Shown here piece by piece: positions 16,968 to 25,954 of a stretch of DNA of 64,000 nucleotides. The notes beneath the pieces are model-generated. The model did not search any database, was not told the DNA's origin, and worked only from the letters and a program-made list of their open reading frames with translations. Made by a program: the position numbers and the translations under genes. The DNA lies in assembly GCA_020402945.1 (NCBI GenBank), contig JADBYQ010000032.1:62001-126000 (forward strand), written 5' to 3'. The DNA comes from Cytophagales bacterium (lineage in GTDB: Bacteria > Bacteroidota > Bacteroidia > Cytophagales > Cyclobacteriaceae). The first letter of the stretch is position 1, and each line of letters starts with the position of its first letter.

Positions 16968-19900
16968 ATGCCTTTTAAGAAACACCTGGTTTTGCCTGTA
17001 TTATCACTACTTCTTCTTCTCGGGGGAGTTGGATGGCATCAGTATTTCAAAACTCAGTTTCAAGAAGCCCAGTTAAATCGCATCGTTTCCCGGAATCTCG
17101 AAGGAGAAATTCAAGAGATGGATAGACAGGCAAGTCGCATCGCGAAAACGACTTTCAGAGAGCTCAAGAGTAAACCATTGCCAGATGCTTTTTATCTTCT
17201 GGACAGCGGTGAGTTATGTGCATGGGGGTCTAATAAGTTCGTTCCAGAATCTGCTTTATTGGAAGATACATTTGAAATTAAGTATCTAAACAATCATCGA
17301 GGTGACTACCTTTTAAAAAAATGGCTGCTTGATTCAGGAAGGCTATTGGTAGGATTGTTGCCACTTCTTGAAAAATATAAAATTACCAACAAGTACCTCC
17401 AAACAAGTTGGAACCGGATGATTTTCCCGGTTGATGGACTACTTATTACAGATGTCAATTCGCCTACCGGTATCGCGGTATGTGGTCAAGATGGTGTATG
17501 CTATTTTAGAATAAAAATAAGCGAAACAGGAGTTACCTACCCAACAGATCATCATGCGATAGCTTTATTGACTCTGGGTGTTCTTTTTTTTATCGGGTGG
17601 ATAATCATTTTTGCATTTAAGCTGCATCAAAACGGAAAAGTAGAAATGGCTTTTCTGATTGGATTGGTTTTTATTTTTGGGATTCGAATTTTGACCATTC
17701 GACTCGGTTTCCCGATGCAGTGGGGGAGTTTGAGGCTGTTTGACCCGCAGACATTTGCCTCGTCTTCAGTCAATGTTTCTCTTGGTGACTTTGTTATAAA
17801 TTCGTTTCTCGTTCTTTGTACCTGTTTTTATTTATTTAGGTATTACAACAGATTCTCTTTCCTAAAAAAGCTTTTCTCCGCTACGCGTGTTGCTAAGTTG
17901 GTAATAGTAGTGCTTTTATTGACGATGGCAGTGTTTTCGTTTTTGTACCCTTACCTGTTTTTCGAAATTATTTCGCACAACTCATCTATTCAACTGGATA
18001 TTGCCCAGCAAGTGAATTTCGACCGTAATCGGTTTTGGGCTTTTCTGGCGATCCTTTTTGGCTCGCTGAGTAGTTTTCTTTTCTGCCATGTATTGCTTCG
18101 TCTTGCCATTGAGCTCGCAGATAAGAATCATTTTCGATTTCTCATTTCGGTAGCCGTAGCAGTGCTGTTTTTTTATGGTTATTGCTTGCTAGAAGGACAC
18201 GACTACTCAATCACATTGGGTGTCTCCCTTTTTTACTTTCTTTTGGTGTACCTACTAAGATTGTACCGGTCTTTTTCAAAAATAAGTTTTACCACTTTTT
18301 TGTACTTACTAGTTACGATCACAGCGTACAGTACGCAAGGAGGTCTATGTGTCAAGAAGTTTTCAATGGAGTCAAAGGCTATAGCTCACGCGCGGTTTGG
18401 GAATAGCTCGCTGGTCGGTCAAGATATTTTGGGCCAATACTTGTTAAGTGAAGCCGTTCGAAAAATTGAAACTGATCCATTTATTATTTCTCGATTTGCA
18501 AACCCATTGCTACCAAAAAAAGTAGTGCGCCAGCGAGTGCAGCAGGTTCATCTGAGTTCCTATTTTGATCGTTACGCTACCGATATTTTTCTGTTTAACT
18601 CGCTAGGGGAGGGGATAGACAACGTAACCGCGAGTACTCTTTCTAGTTCGCTTAAGGCTATTCAAGCTGGAGCGATAGAAACAGAATACGATGGTGTTTA
18701 TAAACTAGCCGGAACAAGTGGCTCTTCCGAGAGGCGATATATGGGATTGGCTAAAGTAGTTAAACAGAATAACCTGGTTGGTTTTGTGGTATTGGATCTC
18801 TCATTAAAAAATATTCTGCCACAGAATGTCTACCCGGAACTACTTGTTGATAATCGATTTTCGCAGTTCGTGTCCGCTCGAGATTTTAGCTATGCATTTT
18901 TTGATAACGGACAACTCGTTAATAGTTTTGGTTCTTTTAATTATCGCAAGAATTTCCAAAAGAAATGGCTGAATTCGAGCTCTGTCTATAACGAAGGCCT
19001 TGTGATAGATGGATTTATTCATAACGCTATAGAAGGAGACGCTGGTGAAGTAGCTATAGTCAGTTCAGCCTCGTATCCGTTTATAGGGACGCTTGCCAAT
19101 ATTGCGTTTCATTTTTTGATCGGTCTTTTATTGATTTTATTTTGGATGTTGACTTACTCAATTCTTAGCTATTGGGCAGGTGTTAAACTCAATTATTCAA
19201 CCAAGATTCAACTGTATGTCTTTTTGGCCTTCATACTCCCATTGATAGTAGTTTCAGCAGTAACACTTCAACTCGTCAGCAATTCAAACGAACGAAAGGT
19301 TGAAAAGGACCTGCAAGACAGAGCTCAGCAGTTGTCAGTAGGAATTGCCCCTTTTCTGCAACTTCCTTCAGATTCACTGGACGGAAAACGAATGCTGGAA
19401 TTGCGTTTATCCGAGTTATCAAATTCATTTGATATAGATGTGAACGTTTATTCGCCTCGAGGACAACTTGTCGCTTCTAGCCAATCCGAAATCTTTAACA
19501 ATCAGTTGTTGTCGAATTTCATGAATGCCACCGTTTGGTATAGACTAGCCAACGATGGGGAAAATTATCTGGTCAACCAGGAAGAAATTGGCCTTCTTCG
19601 ATTTAGCAATTCTTACTTAGCGATGCGCGAACCGGCTACCGGCCATTTATTGGCCATATTAAATCTTCCCTTTTTTAAGTCGGCTGATCAAAGTGACAAA
19701 AACGAGGCAACTGTGCTATCAAATATTTTAATCGTCTTCGTGGGGGTATTCATTTTGTTTTCGCTGTTATCTTATTATGCTGTAAAATGGCTTACTTTTC
19801 CACTTGCTTTTATTACTAAAACGTTACGCGTTACGACCCTCGGTGTCAATCACCAATTGGAATGGAAAGCAGATGATGAAATTGGCCTAATGGTAAACGA

Positions 19901-20609
19901 ATACAATCAAATGGTGCGTAACCTGGAATTGAGTAGGATACAGCTTGCTCGCACTCAGAAGGAAAGTGCTTGGCGTGAAATGGCTCAGCAAGTTGCTCAT
20001 GAGATAAAAAACCCCCTGACTCCGATGAAACTTGCGTTGCAACAGATGCAGGTAACTGTTCAGGGGGATGGTGACCGAAAGAAGACCATTTTAATGTTGC
20101 TCGAGCAAGTTGAGATACTGAATCAGATTGCCACTTCATTTAGTACGTTTGCCAAGATGCCCATGCCTGTGTTGGAGCGCAGAGATCTAATAGCCATTGT
20201 TGAAAATGTAGTTGGTTTGTATACTAGCTATTCTTCAGGCAAAGTTACTTTAAGAATGGATGTAGGTCCCATTTTTGTAATGACGGATGTTCCATTGATG
20301 AATCGAATCCTATCCAATCTTATTTTGAACGGTCTCCAGTCGGGAAGAGAAGATCAGTTGGTTCAGGTCAATGTAATTGTGTCGCGGGAAAATAGCCAGA
20401 CTATCATTCGAATAGAAGACAATGGAATCGGAATGAGTGACGACACTATTGACCGTGTTTTTTTACCTTTCTTTAGTACCAAAAAGGCGGGCTCGGGACT
20501 AGGTCTGGCAATTGCAAAACAGGGAATTGAACAACTTGGAGGCACCATTTCATTCACCTCTCAATTAGGTGTAGGAACTAAGTTTAAAATTGCCTTGCCA
20601 ATAAGCTAG
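16968..20609 (+). CDS. Large multi-domain membrane histidine kinase, NtrY-like
   Basis: A 1213-residue sensor kinase. The N-terminal part has an anchor at about 8-24 and a cluster of membrane helices between about 190 and 460, then an extracytoplasmic region (about 460-700), more helices (about 700-770), a second sensor loop, a last helix near 915-940 and a HAMP-like linker (LAFITKTLRVTTLG). The dimerisation box VAHEIKNPLTPMK places the phospho-acceptor at His1011. The ATPase shows an N box with NLILNG, G1 DNGIGMS (Asp1151) and G2 GSGLGLAIAKQG. The HEIKNPLTP form is typical of the NtrY branch. No response regulator is adjacent, so the partner is unknown. The signal sensed cannot be told from sequence. 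Confidence 0.88.
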   Translation: MPFKKHLVLPVLSLLLLLGGVGWHQYFKTQFQEAQLNRIVSRNLEGEIQEMDRQASRIAKTTFRELKSKPLPDAFYLLDSGELCAWGSNKFVPESALLEDTFEIKYLNNHRGDYLLKKWLLDSGRLLVGLLPLLEKYKITNKYLQTSWNRMIFPVDGLLITDVNSPTGIAVCGQDGVCYFRIKISETGVTYPTDHHAIALLTLGVLFFIGWIIIFAFKLHQNGKVEMAFLIGLVFIFGIRILTIRLGFPMQWGSLRLFDPQTFASSSVNVSLGDFVINSFLVLCTCFYLFRYYNRFSFLKKLFSATRVAKLVIVVLLLTMAVFSFLYPYLFFEIISHNSSIQLDIAQQVNFDRNRFWAFLAILFGSLSSFLFCHVLLRLAIELADKNHFRFLISVAVAVLFFYGYCLLEGHDYSITLGVSLFYFLLVYLLRLYRSFSKISFTTFLYLLVTITAYSTQGGLCVKKFSMESKAIAHARFGNSSLVGQDILGQYLLSEAVRKIETDPFIISRFANPLLPKKVVRQRVQQVHLSSYFDRYATDIFLFNSLGEGIDNVTASTLSSSLKAIQAGAIETEYDGVYKLAGTSGSSERRYMGLAKVVKQNNLVGFVVLDLSLKNILPQNVYPELLVDNRFSQFVSARDFSYAFFDNGQLVNSFGSFNYRKNFQKKWLNSSSVYNEGLVIDGFIHNAIEGDAGEVAIVSSASYPFIGTLANIAFHFLIGLLLILFWMLTYSILSYWAGVKLNYSTKIQLYVFLAFILPLIVVSAVTLQLVSNSNERKVEKDLQDRAQQLSVGIAPFLQLPSDSLDGKRMLELRLSELSNSFDIDVNVYSPRGQLVASSQSEIFNNQLLSNFMNATVWYRLANDGENYLVNQEEIGLLRFSNSYLAMREPATGHLLAILNLPFFKSADQSDKNEATVLSNILIVFVGVFILFSLLSYYAVKWLTFPLAFITKTLRVTTLGVNHQLEWKADDEIGLMVNEYNQMVRNLELSRIQLARTQKESAWREMAQQVAHEIKNPLTPMKLALQQMQVTVQGDGDRKKTILMLLEQVEILNQIATSFSTFAKMPMPVLERRDLIAIVENVVGLYTSYSSGKVTLRMDVGPIFVMTDVPLMNRILSNLILNGLQSGREDQLVQVNVIVSRENSQTIIRIEDNGIGMSDDTIDRVFLPFFSTKKAGSGLGLAIAKQGIEQLGGTISFTSQLGVGTKFKIALPIS

Positions 20610-20620
20610 CCTATATTGAC

Positions 20621-21370
20621 TTATTTTCCCTTTAAACTTTTCATTACCTTATTAATAAAGACAAAGTCGTCTAGTTCTTTTACACCTGAGTGTGTGATGT
20701 CGTCATTAGATCCCTCCCATAATTTTTCGCCTTTATAGAGGAACATGATTTTCTCTCCAATGCCAAGAACGGAATTCATGTCATGAGTTACGACAATGGT
20801 GGTGATATTAAACTCGTGAGTAATTTCGAGTATGAGTTCGTCAATTAAAATGGAAGTTTGTGGGTCGAGGCCTGAATTGGGTTCGTCACAGAATAGGTAG
20901 TTGGGGTTGTTCACAATGGCTCGGGCGATACCCACTCTTTTTTTCATCCCTCCGCTGATTTCGGAAGCCATTTTCTTGTTTATGTTTTCCAGCCCCACCC
21001 GCTTTAGGCAGAAGTTAACCCGGTCAAGTTTTTCGTCTTGCGGCATTTTCGTTAAAATCTCCAATGGGAACATAACGTTTTGTTCTACATTTTTTGAATC
21101 GAACAATGCGCTTCCTTGAAAAAGCATACCAATCTCTCTTCTGATTTCTGACTTTACTTCTTTGTCGGCTTCGGTAAAATTCCTCAGATCATAAAACACA
21201 TTTCCATCGTCTGGTTGTAACAAACCAACAATGCATTTAAGAAGTACACTTTTTCCGGTACCGCTAGACCCAATGATCAAATTTGTTTTTCCTTTGTCAA
21301 ATTCACCATTGATTTTGTTGAGCACGATCTTGCCATTGAAAGACTTATTGATATTTTTTATTTTGATCAT
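20621..21370 (-). CDS. mlaF: MlaF-type ABC transporter ATP-binding protein
   Basis: The 249-residue ATPase has Walker A GSSGTGKSVLL, Q-loop region GMLFQGSALFDS, signature SGGMKKRVGIAR and Walker B YLFCDEPNSGLD. The sequence type matches the MlaF/Ttg2A group that drives phospholipid movement between inner and outer membranes. It lies three bases downstream of the permease gene in the same operon. Its end faces the end of the sensor kinase gene with only 11 bases between them. Confidence 0.88.
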   Translation of the reverse strand: MIKIKNINKSFNGKIVLNKINGEFDKGKTNLIIGSSGTGKSVLLKCIVGLLQPDDGNVFYDLRNFTEADKEVKSEIRREIGMLFQGSALFDSKNVEQNVMFPLEILTKMPQDEKLDRVNFCLKRVGLENINKKMASEISGGMKKRVGIARAIVNNPNYLFCDEPNSGLDPQTSILIDELILEITHEFNITTIVVTHDMNSVLGIGEKIMFLYKGEKLWEGSNDDITHSGVKELDDFVFINKVMKSLKGK

Positions 21371-21373
21371 GTA

Positions 21374-22102
21374 TTAAAGCAGAAGGTTTGCTAAAAAATA
21401 ATCTGCCAAGAGAACAGCTATTACACTAGAGGTGACGGCTTCGGTGCTGGCTATGCCCACTTCCAAAGCACCCCCATGTGTGAAGTATCCTTTAAAGCAC
21501 GAAATGGAGGAAATTAGAAATGCGAAAACGATAGATTTTGTCAATGCAAAAGTGATGGTGTATTGATTAAAAACAGATCTAAGCCCCATGATGTATTCGG
21601 TAGGTGTCATGATACCTGTTAAGGTGCCAACTAAATAGCCACCCAATAAAGAGCAAACACCGGCAAAAATAACCAGCATAGGATACATAAGCATCGAAGC
21701 GATAATTTTCGGGAGGACGAGGTAAGAGGATGAGTTGATGCCCATTACTTCCAACGCATCAATTTGTTCGGTGATGCGCATTGTACCCAGCCCGCCAGCC
21801 ATGCTAGACCCGATTTTTCCAGCAAAAATAATCGCCATGATCGTGGGCGCAAGTTCTAAAACAGTCATTTCCCGAACTACTTGTGAGATGACAAATCGCG
21901 GTACAAGTGGTGTAACTAAGTTAAAAGCCGTCTGAACGGTCGTTACGGCACCCATAAAGGTAGAGACCAATACGAATAGTGAAATTGACTTCACACCAAT
22001 TTGCACACATTCCTCCATCACCAATCGGTAGTAGGTGATGAACGTTTCTCTTCGCACTACCAGCGATTCAAGAAACAAAACGTAACGGCCAAATTCCTTC
22101 AT
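21374..22102 (-). CDS. mlaE: MlaE-type lipid ABC transporter permease
   Basis: The 242-residue permease has five to six hydrophobic segments and the family motifs ELAPTIMAIIFAGKIGSSMA and EQIDALEVMGIN. MlaE forms the membrane part of the transporter with MlaF. No mlaD-like MCE gene is adjacent, so the substrate-binding partner must be elsewhere. The gene starts 44 bases from the divergent SDR gene. Confidence 0.9.
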   Translation of the reverse strand: MKEFGRYVLFLESLVVRRETFITYYRLVMEECVQIGVKSISLFVLVSTFMGAVTTVQTAFNLVTPLVPRFVISQVVREMTVLELAPTIMAIIFAGKIGSSMAGGLGTMRITEQIDALEVMGINSSSYLVLPKIIASMLMYPMLVIFAGVCSLLGGYLVGTLTGIMTPTEYIMGLRSVFNQYTITFALTKSIVFAFLISSISCFKGYFTHGGALEVGIASTEAVTSSVIAVLLADYFLANLLL

Positions 22103-22129
22103 CTAATTGACTTGATATACTATCTTGCT

Positions 22130-22137
22130 CAAAGATA
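22130..22137 (-). promoter_or_regulatory. Possible -7 element for mlaE-mlaF
   Basis: On the minus strand the sequence reads TATCTTTG, an exact TAnnTTTG match about 28 bases upstream of the mlaE ATG. The nearest TTTG upstream (22155-22152) is only 14 bases away instead of 17-23, so the promoter is incomplete by the usual rule. Confidence 0.35.
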
Positions 22138-22146
22138 AATATTCCT

Positions 22147-22851
22147 ATGAACAAATTATTAGCACTTACCGGTGGTACGAAAGGCATTGGCAGAGCCGTG
22201 ATAGAAAGGTTTGCACAGGTAGGCTTTGACATAGTGACCTGCGCCCGAAAGGAAAATGACCTGGCGGATATGAAGCATGATTTGGAAACTAAATACTCCG
22301 TTAAGGTTCACACCTATGTGGCTGACATGTCGGTTAAAGCCCAAGTTGTTGCTTTTGGCGGTTTTGTAAATAGTATTCAACAGCCGGTGGATGTGTTAGT
22401 CAATAACGCTGGCTTTTTTATCCCAGGATCCTTGCTGGATGAGGAAGACGGTGCACTTGAAAGGATGATTGAAAGTAATGTATATAGCGCTTATCATCTA
22501 TCGCGCTGTGTTGTGCCAACTATGAAAACAATTCGCAAAGGGCACGTATTTAATATTTGTTCGATCGCCAGTATCAAAGCATATCCAAATGGCGGTTCCT
22601 ATGCGATCTCGAAATTTGCATTGCTGGGTTTTTCAAAAGTGCTCAGAGAGGAGCTTAAGGAATTTAACATTCGTGTTACCGCTGTGCTGCCAGGCGCTAC
22701 CCGAACAGCCAGCTGGGATGGAGTAGATTTGCCCGAGGATCGATTTATGCGGGCTGAGGATGTGGCCGAGACGGTTTTTTCCGCCTATTCCATATCGGAA
22801 CGGAGCGTGGTTGAAGAGATCATTATTAGACCACAATTGGGCGATATTTAG
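22147..22851 (+). CDS. Short-chain dehydrogenase/reductase
   Basis: A 234-residue classical SDR. The NAD(P)-binding motif GGTKGIGRA is at about 9-17, NNAG follows the fourth strand, and the catalytic Tyr-x-x-x-Lys is in SYAISKFALLG with the Ser upstream in ICSIAS. An Arg at the end of the second strand (CARKEND) favours NADP. The substrate cannot be told. It is transcribed divergently from mlaE; ispG follows but has its own promoter. Confidence 0.85.
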   Translation: MNKLLALTGGTKGIGRAVIERFAQVGFDIVTCARKENDLADMKHDLETKYSVKVHTYVADMSVKAQVVAFGGFVNSIQQPVDVLVNNAGFFIPGSLLDEEDGALERMIESNVYSAYHLSRCVVPTMKTIRKGHVFNICSIASIKAYPNGGSYAISKFALLGFSKVLREELKEFNIRVTAVLPGATRTASWDGVDLPEDRFMRAEDVAETVFSAYSISERSVVEEIIIRPQLGDI

Positions 22852-22862
22852 TGGTTTTTTCG

Positions 22863-22895
22863 TTGAACAAATTGGTGGGCAAAGGGTTAACTTTG
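22863..22895 (+). promoter_or_regulatory. Bacteroidota-type promoter for ispG
   Basis: TTG at 22863-22865 and TAACTTTG at 22888-22895 are 22 bases apart, inside the 17-23 range reported for the phylum. The -7 element matches TAnnTTTG exactly. Transcription would begin about 10 bases before the GTG start codon at 22912, giving a very short leader. Confidence 0.6.
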
Positions 22896-22911
22896 TAGAA
22901 ATTAGGCTCAC

Positions 22912-24876
22912 GTGAATACACACATTTCTCAGGTAAAGCAGTACTGCAATAGTTTAGTTAGCTACAGTCGCAGAAAGACCCGCGTAGTGAACATCGGAGA
23001 CGTTCCATTGGGTGGAGAATTTCCAATCCGCGTACAATCAATGACCACAGTCGACACCATGGACACTGAGGGATCGGTGGAGCAGGTGATACGGATGGTG
23101 GATGCAGGTTGTGAATATGTTCGAATCACCGCACCCAGTCTGAAAGAAGCACAAAACCTGGAAGTGATAAAGAAAGAACTGCGGAGCCGTGGCTATACGG
23201 TGCCGCTCATCGCTGATATTCATTTTACTCCCAATGCAGCCGAGTTGGCTGCAAGGTTGGTCGAGAAAGTGAGAATCAATCCGGGAAACTACGCTGACAA
23301 AAAAAGATTTGAAGAAATTGAATATACAGACGCAGCCTACCAGGCAGAGCTTGATCGAATTCGACAGAAATTTACACCACTGGTAAAGATCTGTAAGGAG
23401 TATGGAACCGCTATGCGAATAGGAACTAACCATGGTTCTTTATCCGATCGAATTATGAGCCGATATGGTGATACACCGCTCGGTATGGTGGAGTCAGCAT
23501 TGGAATTTTTGAGAGTCTGTGAAGACCAGAATTTCTATAATATTGTTTTGTCGATGAAGTCAAGCAACCCGCAGGTGATGGTGCAAGCTTATCGGCTGTT
23601 GGTGCAGAAACTGGATGAAGAAGGTTTTCAACCCTACCCACTTCATCTGGGTGTTACAGAGGCAGGAGACGGAGAAGACGGCAGAATAAAATCTTCAGTA
23701 GGTATCGGCACCTTGCTAGAAGACGGGCTTGGCGATACGGTGCGAGTATCATTAACGGAAGAACCAGAGGCCGAAGTACCTGTCGCGCAGACGTTAGTAA
23801 GTCGTTACAATGAACGGAGTTCAAACATCGCGATTCCGGAAATGGTTGACTACCCAATAAATCCGTTTGCTTATACCAGACGTGTCACGAACGAGGTTTT
23901 GAATTTTGGTGGACACCAGGTGCCTCGCGTTATTGCCGACTTTTCGCTTAGAGAAAAGATTACTCCCGCATCATTCTTTGCATTAGGCTATCATTACTCG
24001 GTGCCTCTTGATAAGTGGAATATCGCAGACATCGCTTGTGACTATGTATTTGTAAACGATAAATCAGTAGATTTTGAAATCCCCGGGACATTGGGCATTA
24101 TTTACTCGCACAACACTTGGCTTAATTACAAAGAAAGAGATCGATCTTATCCTTTTATTTTGGCTAAAGATTATCTGGCGGGAGTCGAGAAATCAAATCA
24201 GCTTAATTTCATTTATGCTTGCATGGCAGATGTTTCCCTTGAATTTGTAAAAAAGATCAAAACCGACACTACAGTTGTGTTGTTGATCGATACCTATCAC
24301 CCCCATGGCATGGCAGAACAACGGAGATTATTCGTTGAGCTGATTGATCGAGATTGTCGGGTGCCGGTTGTCATCGGTCGTGCCTATCGCGATCTAAAAG
24401 CTGATCAACTACAAATTTATTCGGGCACCGACATCGGTGGGTTATTGATAGACGGACTAGGTGATGGTGCTTTCATTGCTGCCGAGAATTGTGGGGCAGA
24501 CAAGCTAGTCAACGAAACTGCATTTAATATTCTGCAAGCGACCCGCACCCGCATTTCAAAGACTGAATACATTTCCTGCCCATCTTGTGGGAGAACATTA
24601 TTCGACCTCCAGGAAACGACTGCCAAAATAAGAGCTCGAACCAGCCACCTGAAGGGTGTGAAGATTGGCATCATGGGTTGTATCGTCAATGGCCCTGGTG
24701 AAATGGCTGATGCAGACTACGGTTACGTAGGATCGGGACCGGGACGTATTACTTTGTACAAGGGAAAAGAGGTGGTGAAGAAGAATGTCCCCACGCCACA
24801 GGCAGTGGACGAACTTATCAATTTGATTCGAGATGGTGGTGACTGGATAGATATGCCAATGGCAAATGGCAATTAG
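22912..24876 (+). CDS. ispG: 4-hydroxy-3-methylbut-2-enyl diphosphate synthase (long form)
   Basis: IspG makes HMBPP in the non-mevalonate isoprenoid pathway, using a [4Fe-4S] cluster and electrons from flavodoxin or ferredoxin. The protein has 654 residues against about 370 in E. coli. The TIM barrel (about 20-300) starts with the region VNIGDVPLGG, a long middle insertion follows (about 300-540) as in Bacteroidota, Chlamydia and plants, and the cluster domain closes the protein with CPSCGRTLFDLQ and GCIVNGPGEMADAD. The start is a GTG. The flavodoxin at 42480 in this window is a plausible electron donor (inference). Confidence 0.95.
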   Translation: MNTHISQVKQYCNSLVSYSRRKTRVVNIGDVPLGGEFPIRVQSMTTVDTMDTEGSVEQVIRMVDAGCEYVRITAPSLKEAQNLEVIKKELRSRGYTVPLIADIHFTPNAAELAARLVEKVRINPGNYADKKRFEEIEYTDAAYQAELDRIRQKFTPLVKICKEYGTAMRIGTNHGSLSDRIMSRYGDTPLGMVESALEFLRVCEDQNFYNIVLSMKSSNPQVMVQAYRLLVQKLDEEGFQPYPLHLGVTEAGDGEDGRIKSSVGIGTLLEDGLGDTVRVSLTEEPEAEVPVAQTLVSRYNERSSNIAIPEMVDYPINPFAYTRRVTNEVLNFGGHQVPRVIADFSLREKITPASFFALGYHYSVPLDKWNIADIACDYVFVNDKSVDFEIPGTLGIIYSHNTWLNYKERDRSYPFILAKDYLAGVEKSNQLNFIYACMADVSLEFVKKIKTDTTVVLLIDTYHPHGMAEQRRLFVELIDRDCRVPVVIGRAYRDLKADQLQIYSGTDIGGLLIDGLGDGAFIAAENCGADKLVNETAFNILQATRTRISKTEYISCPSCGRTLFDLQETTAKIRARTSHLKGVKIGIMGCIVNGPGEMADADYGYVGSGPGRITLYKGKEVVKKNVPTPQAVDELINLIRDGGDWIDMPMANGN

Positions 24877-24881
24877 GAAGA

Positions 24882-25076
24882 ATGAAGGCAAAAGATTTGA
24901 TTAAGTTGATTGAAGAGGATGGGTGGTTTTTGGTTCGTCAAAAAGGGAGTCATAGACAGTTTAAACACAGATTGAAAAAAGGACTAGTTACCATATCGGC
25001 ACACAAAATTTCTGATGAGTTGAAGTTGGGGACGTTAAATAGTATCTTTAATCAGGCACAATTGAAACAAAAATGA
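24882..25076 (+). CDS. hicA: HicA-type mRNA interferase toxin
   Basis: The 64-residue protein has the double-stranded-RNA-binding-like fold pattern of HicA: a first helix (KDLIKLIEEDGW), then VRQKGSHRQF with the catalytic His at residue 24, and VTISAHK. HicA cleaves mRNA when not held by HicB. It starts five bases after ispG, with the ispG stop codon inside its ribosome binding region (AGGAAG), and overlaps hicB by four bases. Confidence 0.9.
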   Translation: MKAKDLIKLIEEDGWFLVRQKGSHRQFKHRLKKGLVTISAHKISDELKLGTLNSIFNQAQLKQK

Positions 25077-25285
25077 AGAAGTATTTGGTAGTATTTGAAA
25101 AAACTAAAACAGGGTATAGTGCATATTCACCTGATTTGCTTGGGGTGGTTTCTACGGGGGCAACAAAATCAGAGACAGAAAAGAACATTTACGAAGCAAT
25201 CCGGTTTCATTTGGAAGGAATGGCGATTGAGGGATTGCGAGCGCCCAAGAAAACTTCTGAGGCTGGAATTTATGTATTCAACTAA
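25073..25285 (+). CDS. hicB: HicB-type antitoxin
   Basis: The 70-residue protein has the partial RNase-H-like HicB fold: a strand YLVVFEKTKTGYSAYSPDL, then a helix ETEKNIYEAIRFHLEGM. There is no room for a C-terminal HTH or ribbon-helix-helix domain, so autoregulation would need another contact. The ATG overlaps the hicA stop codon. Confidence 0.88.
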   Translation: MKKYLVVFEKTKTGYSAYSPDLLGVVSTGATKSETEKNIYEAIRFHLEGMAIEGLRAPKKTSEAGIYVFN

Positions 25286-25295
25286 ATGTTAAAGA

Positions 25296-25505
25296 ATGGA
25301 CACTTCCAATAACGAGAACAAGCCCAAACGACTATCATTCAAAGATTTCTTCTCACTCGGTGAAGTGGGCGGCTATTTTTTTAGGAAGAAAGACCCCAAC
25401 AGGCCATCTAACATCAATATCAAGATGATGCATGGAGTCAATAAAATTTCAATTGCTATTTTTTTGATTGGTGTACTTTATCTCGTGCTAAAGCGACTAT
25501 TATGA
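25296..25505 (+). CDS. Small conserved membrane protein (DUF6728-like)
   Basis: A 69-residue protein with a charged N-terminus, the motif FFSLGEVGGYFFRKKDPNRP and one C-terminal membrane helix (about 47-67). It resembles small Bacteroidota proteins that I associate with DUF6728; the family label is from memory. The function is unknown. It starts 10 bases after hicB and overlaps the next gene by four bases. Confidence 0.65.
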   Translation: MDTSNNENKPKRLSFKDFFSLGEVGGYFFRKKDPNRPSNINIKMMHGVNKISIAIFLIGVLYLVLKRLL

Positions 25506-25855
25506 ACCTTGCCTCTTTTCAAAGCTACTGCCTGGCGAAGAAAGGAGTGACCGAGGAATTTCCTTTTGATAACAATACGCTTGTCTATAAGGTGATGGGC
25601 AAAATGTTTGCGCTCGCAGATGTGGATTTGTTTGAAAGCATCAATTTGAAATGTGAACCGGAGAAGGCTGCTCAATTGCGGGAGGAATACGCCAGTGTTT
25701 TGCCCGGGTATCATATGAGTAAAAAGCACTGGAATACTGTTCTAATGGATGGCAGTGTCCCGGATAAGAAGTTGAAGGAATGGATCGATGATTCTTACAA
25801 TTTGGTAGCCTCGAGTCTCACCAAAAGCCAGCAGAAAGCCTTAGAGGCGTTATGA
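25502..25855 (+). CDS. MmcQ/YjbR family protein
   Basis: The 117-residue protein matches the MmcQ/YjbR fold (CyaY-like): an opening FQSYCLAKKGVTEEFPF, strands around VYKVMGKMFALAD, and the conserved PGYHMSKKHWNTVLMDG followed by a helix with WIDDSYNLV. The family has been proposed to bind DNA, but the biological role is open. Coupled by a four-base overlap to the preceding small gene. Confidence 0.85.
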   Translation: MNLASFQSYCLAKKGVTEEFPFDNNTLVYKVMGKMFALADVDLFESINLKCEPEKAAQLREEYASVLPGYHMSKKHWNTVLMDGSVPDKKLKEWIDDSYNLVASSLTKSQQKALEAL

Positions 25856-25899
25856 TTTGATTATCAATAATTTACGTTCTGGTTACATTTCTTACATTC

Positions 25900-25931
25900 T
25901 TCGTATTACTTGGGTTAATTAATTAGTTTTG
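25900..25931 (+). promoter_or_regulatory. Possible promoter for the lipoprotein gene at 25955
   Basis: TAGTTTTG at 25924-25931 is an exact TAnnTTTG element. TTCG at 25900-25903 lies 20 bases upstream and differs from TTTG by one base. The predicted start of transcription is about 17 bases before the ATG. Confidence 0.45.
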
Positions 25932-25954
25932 TTAGTTAAGTTAACCCTTTTTTA

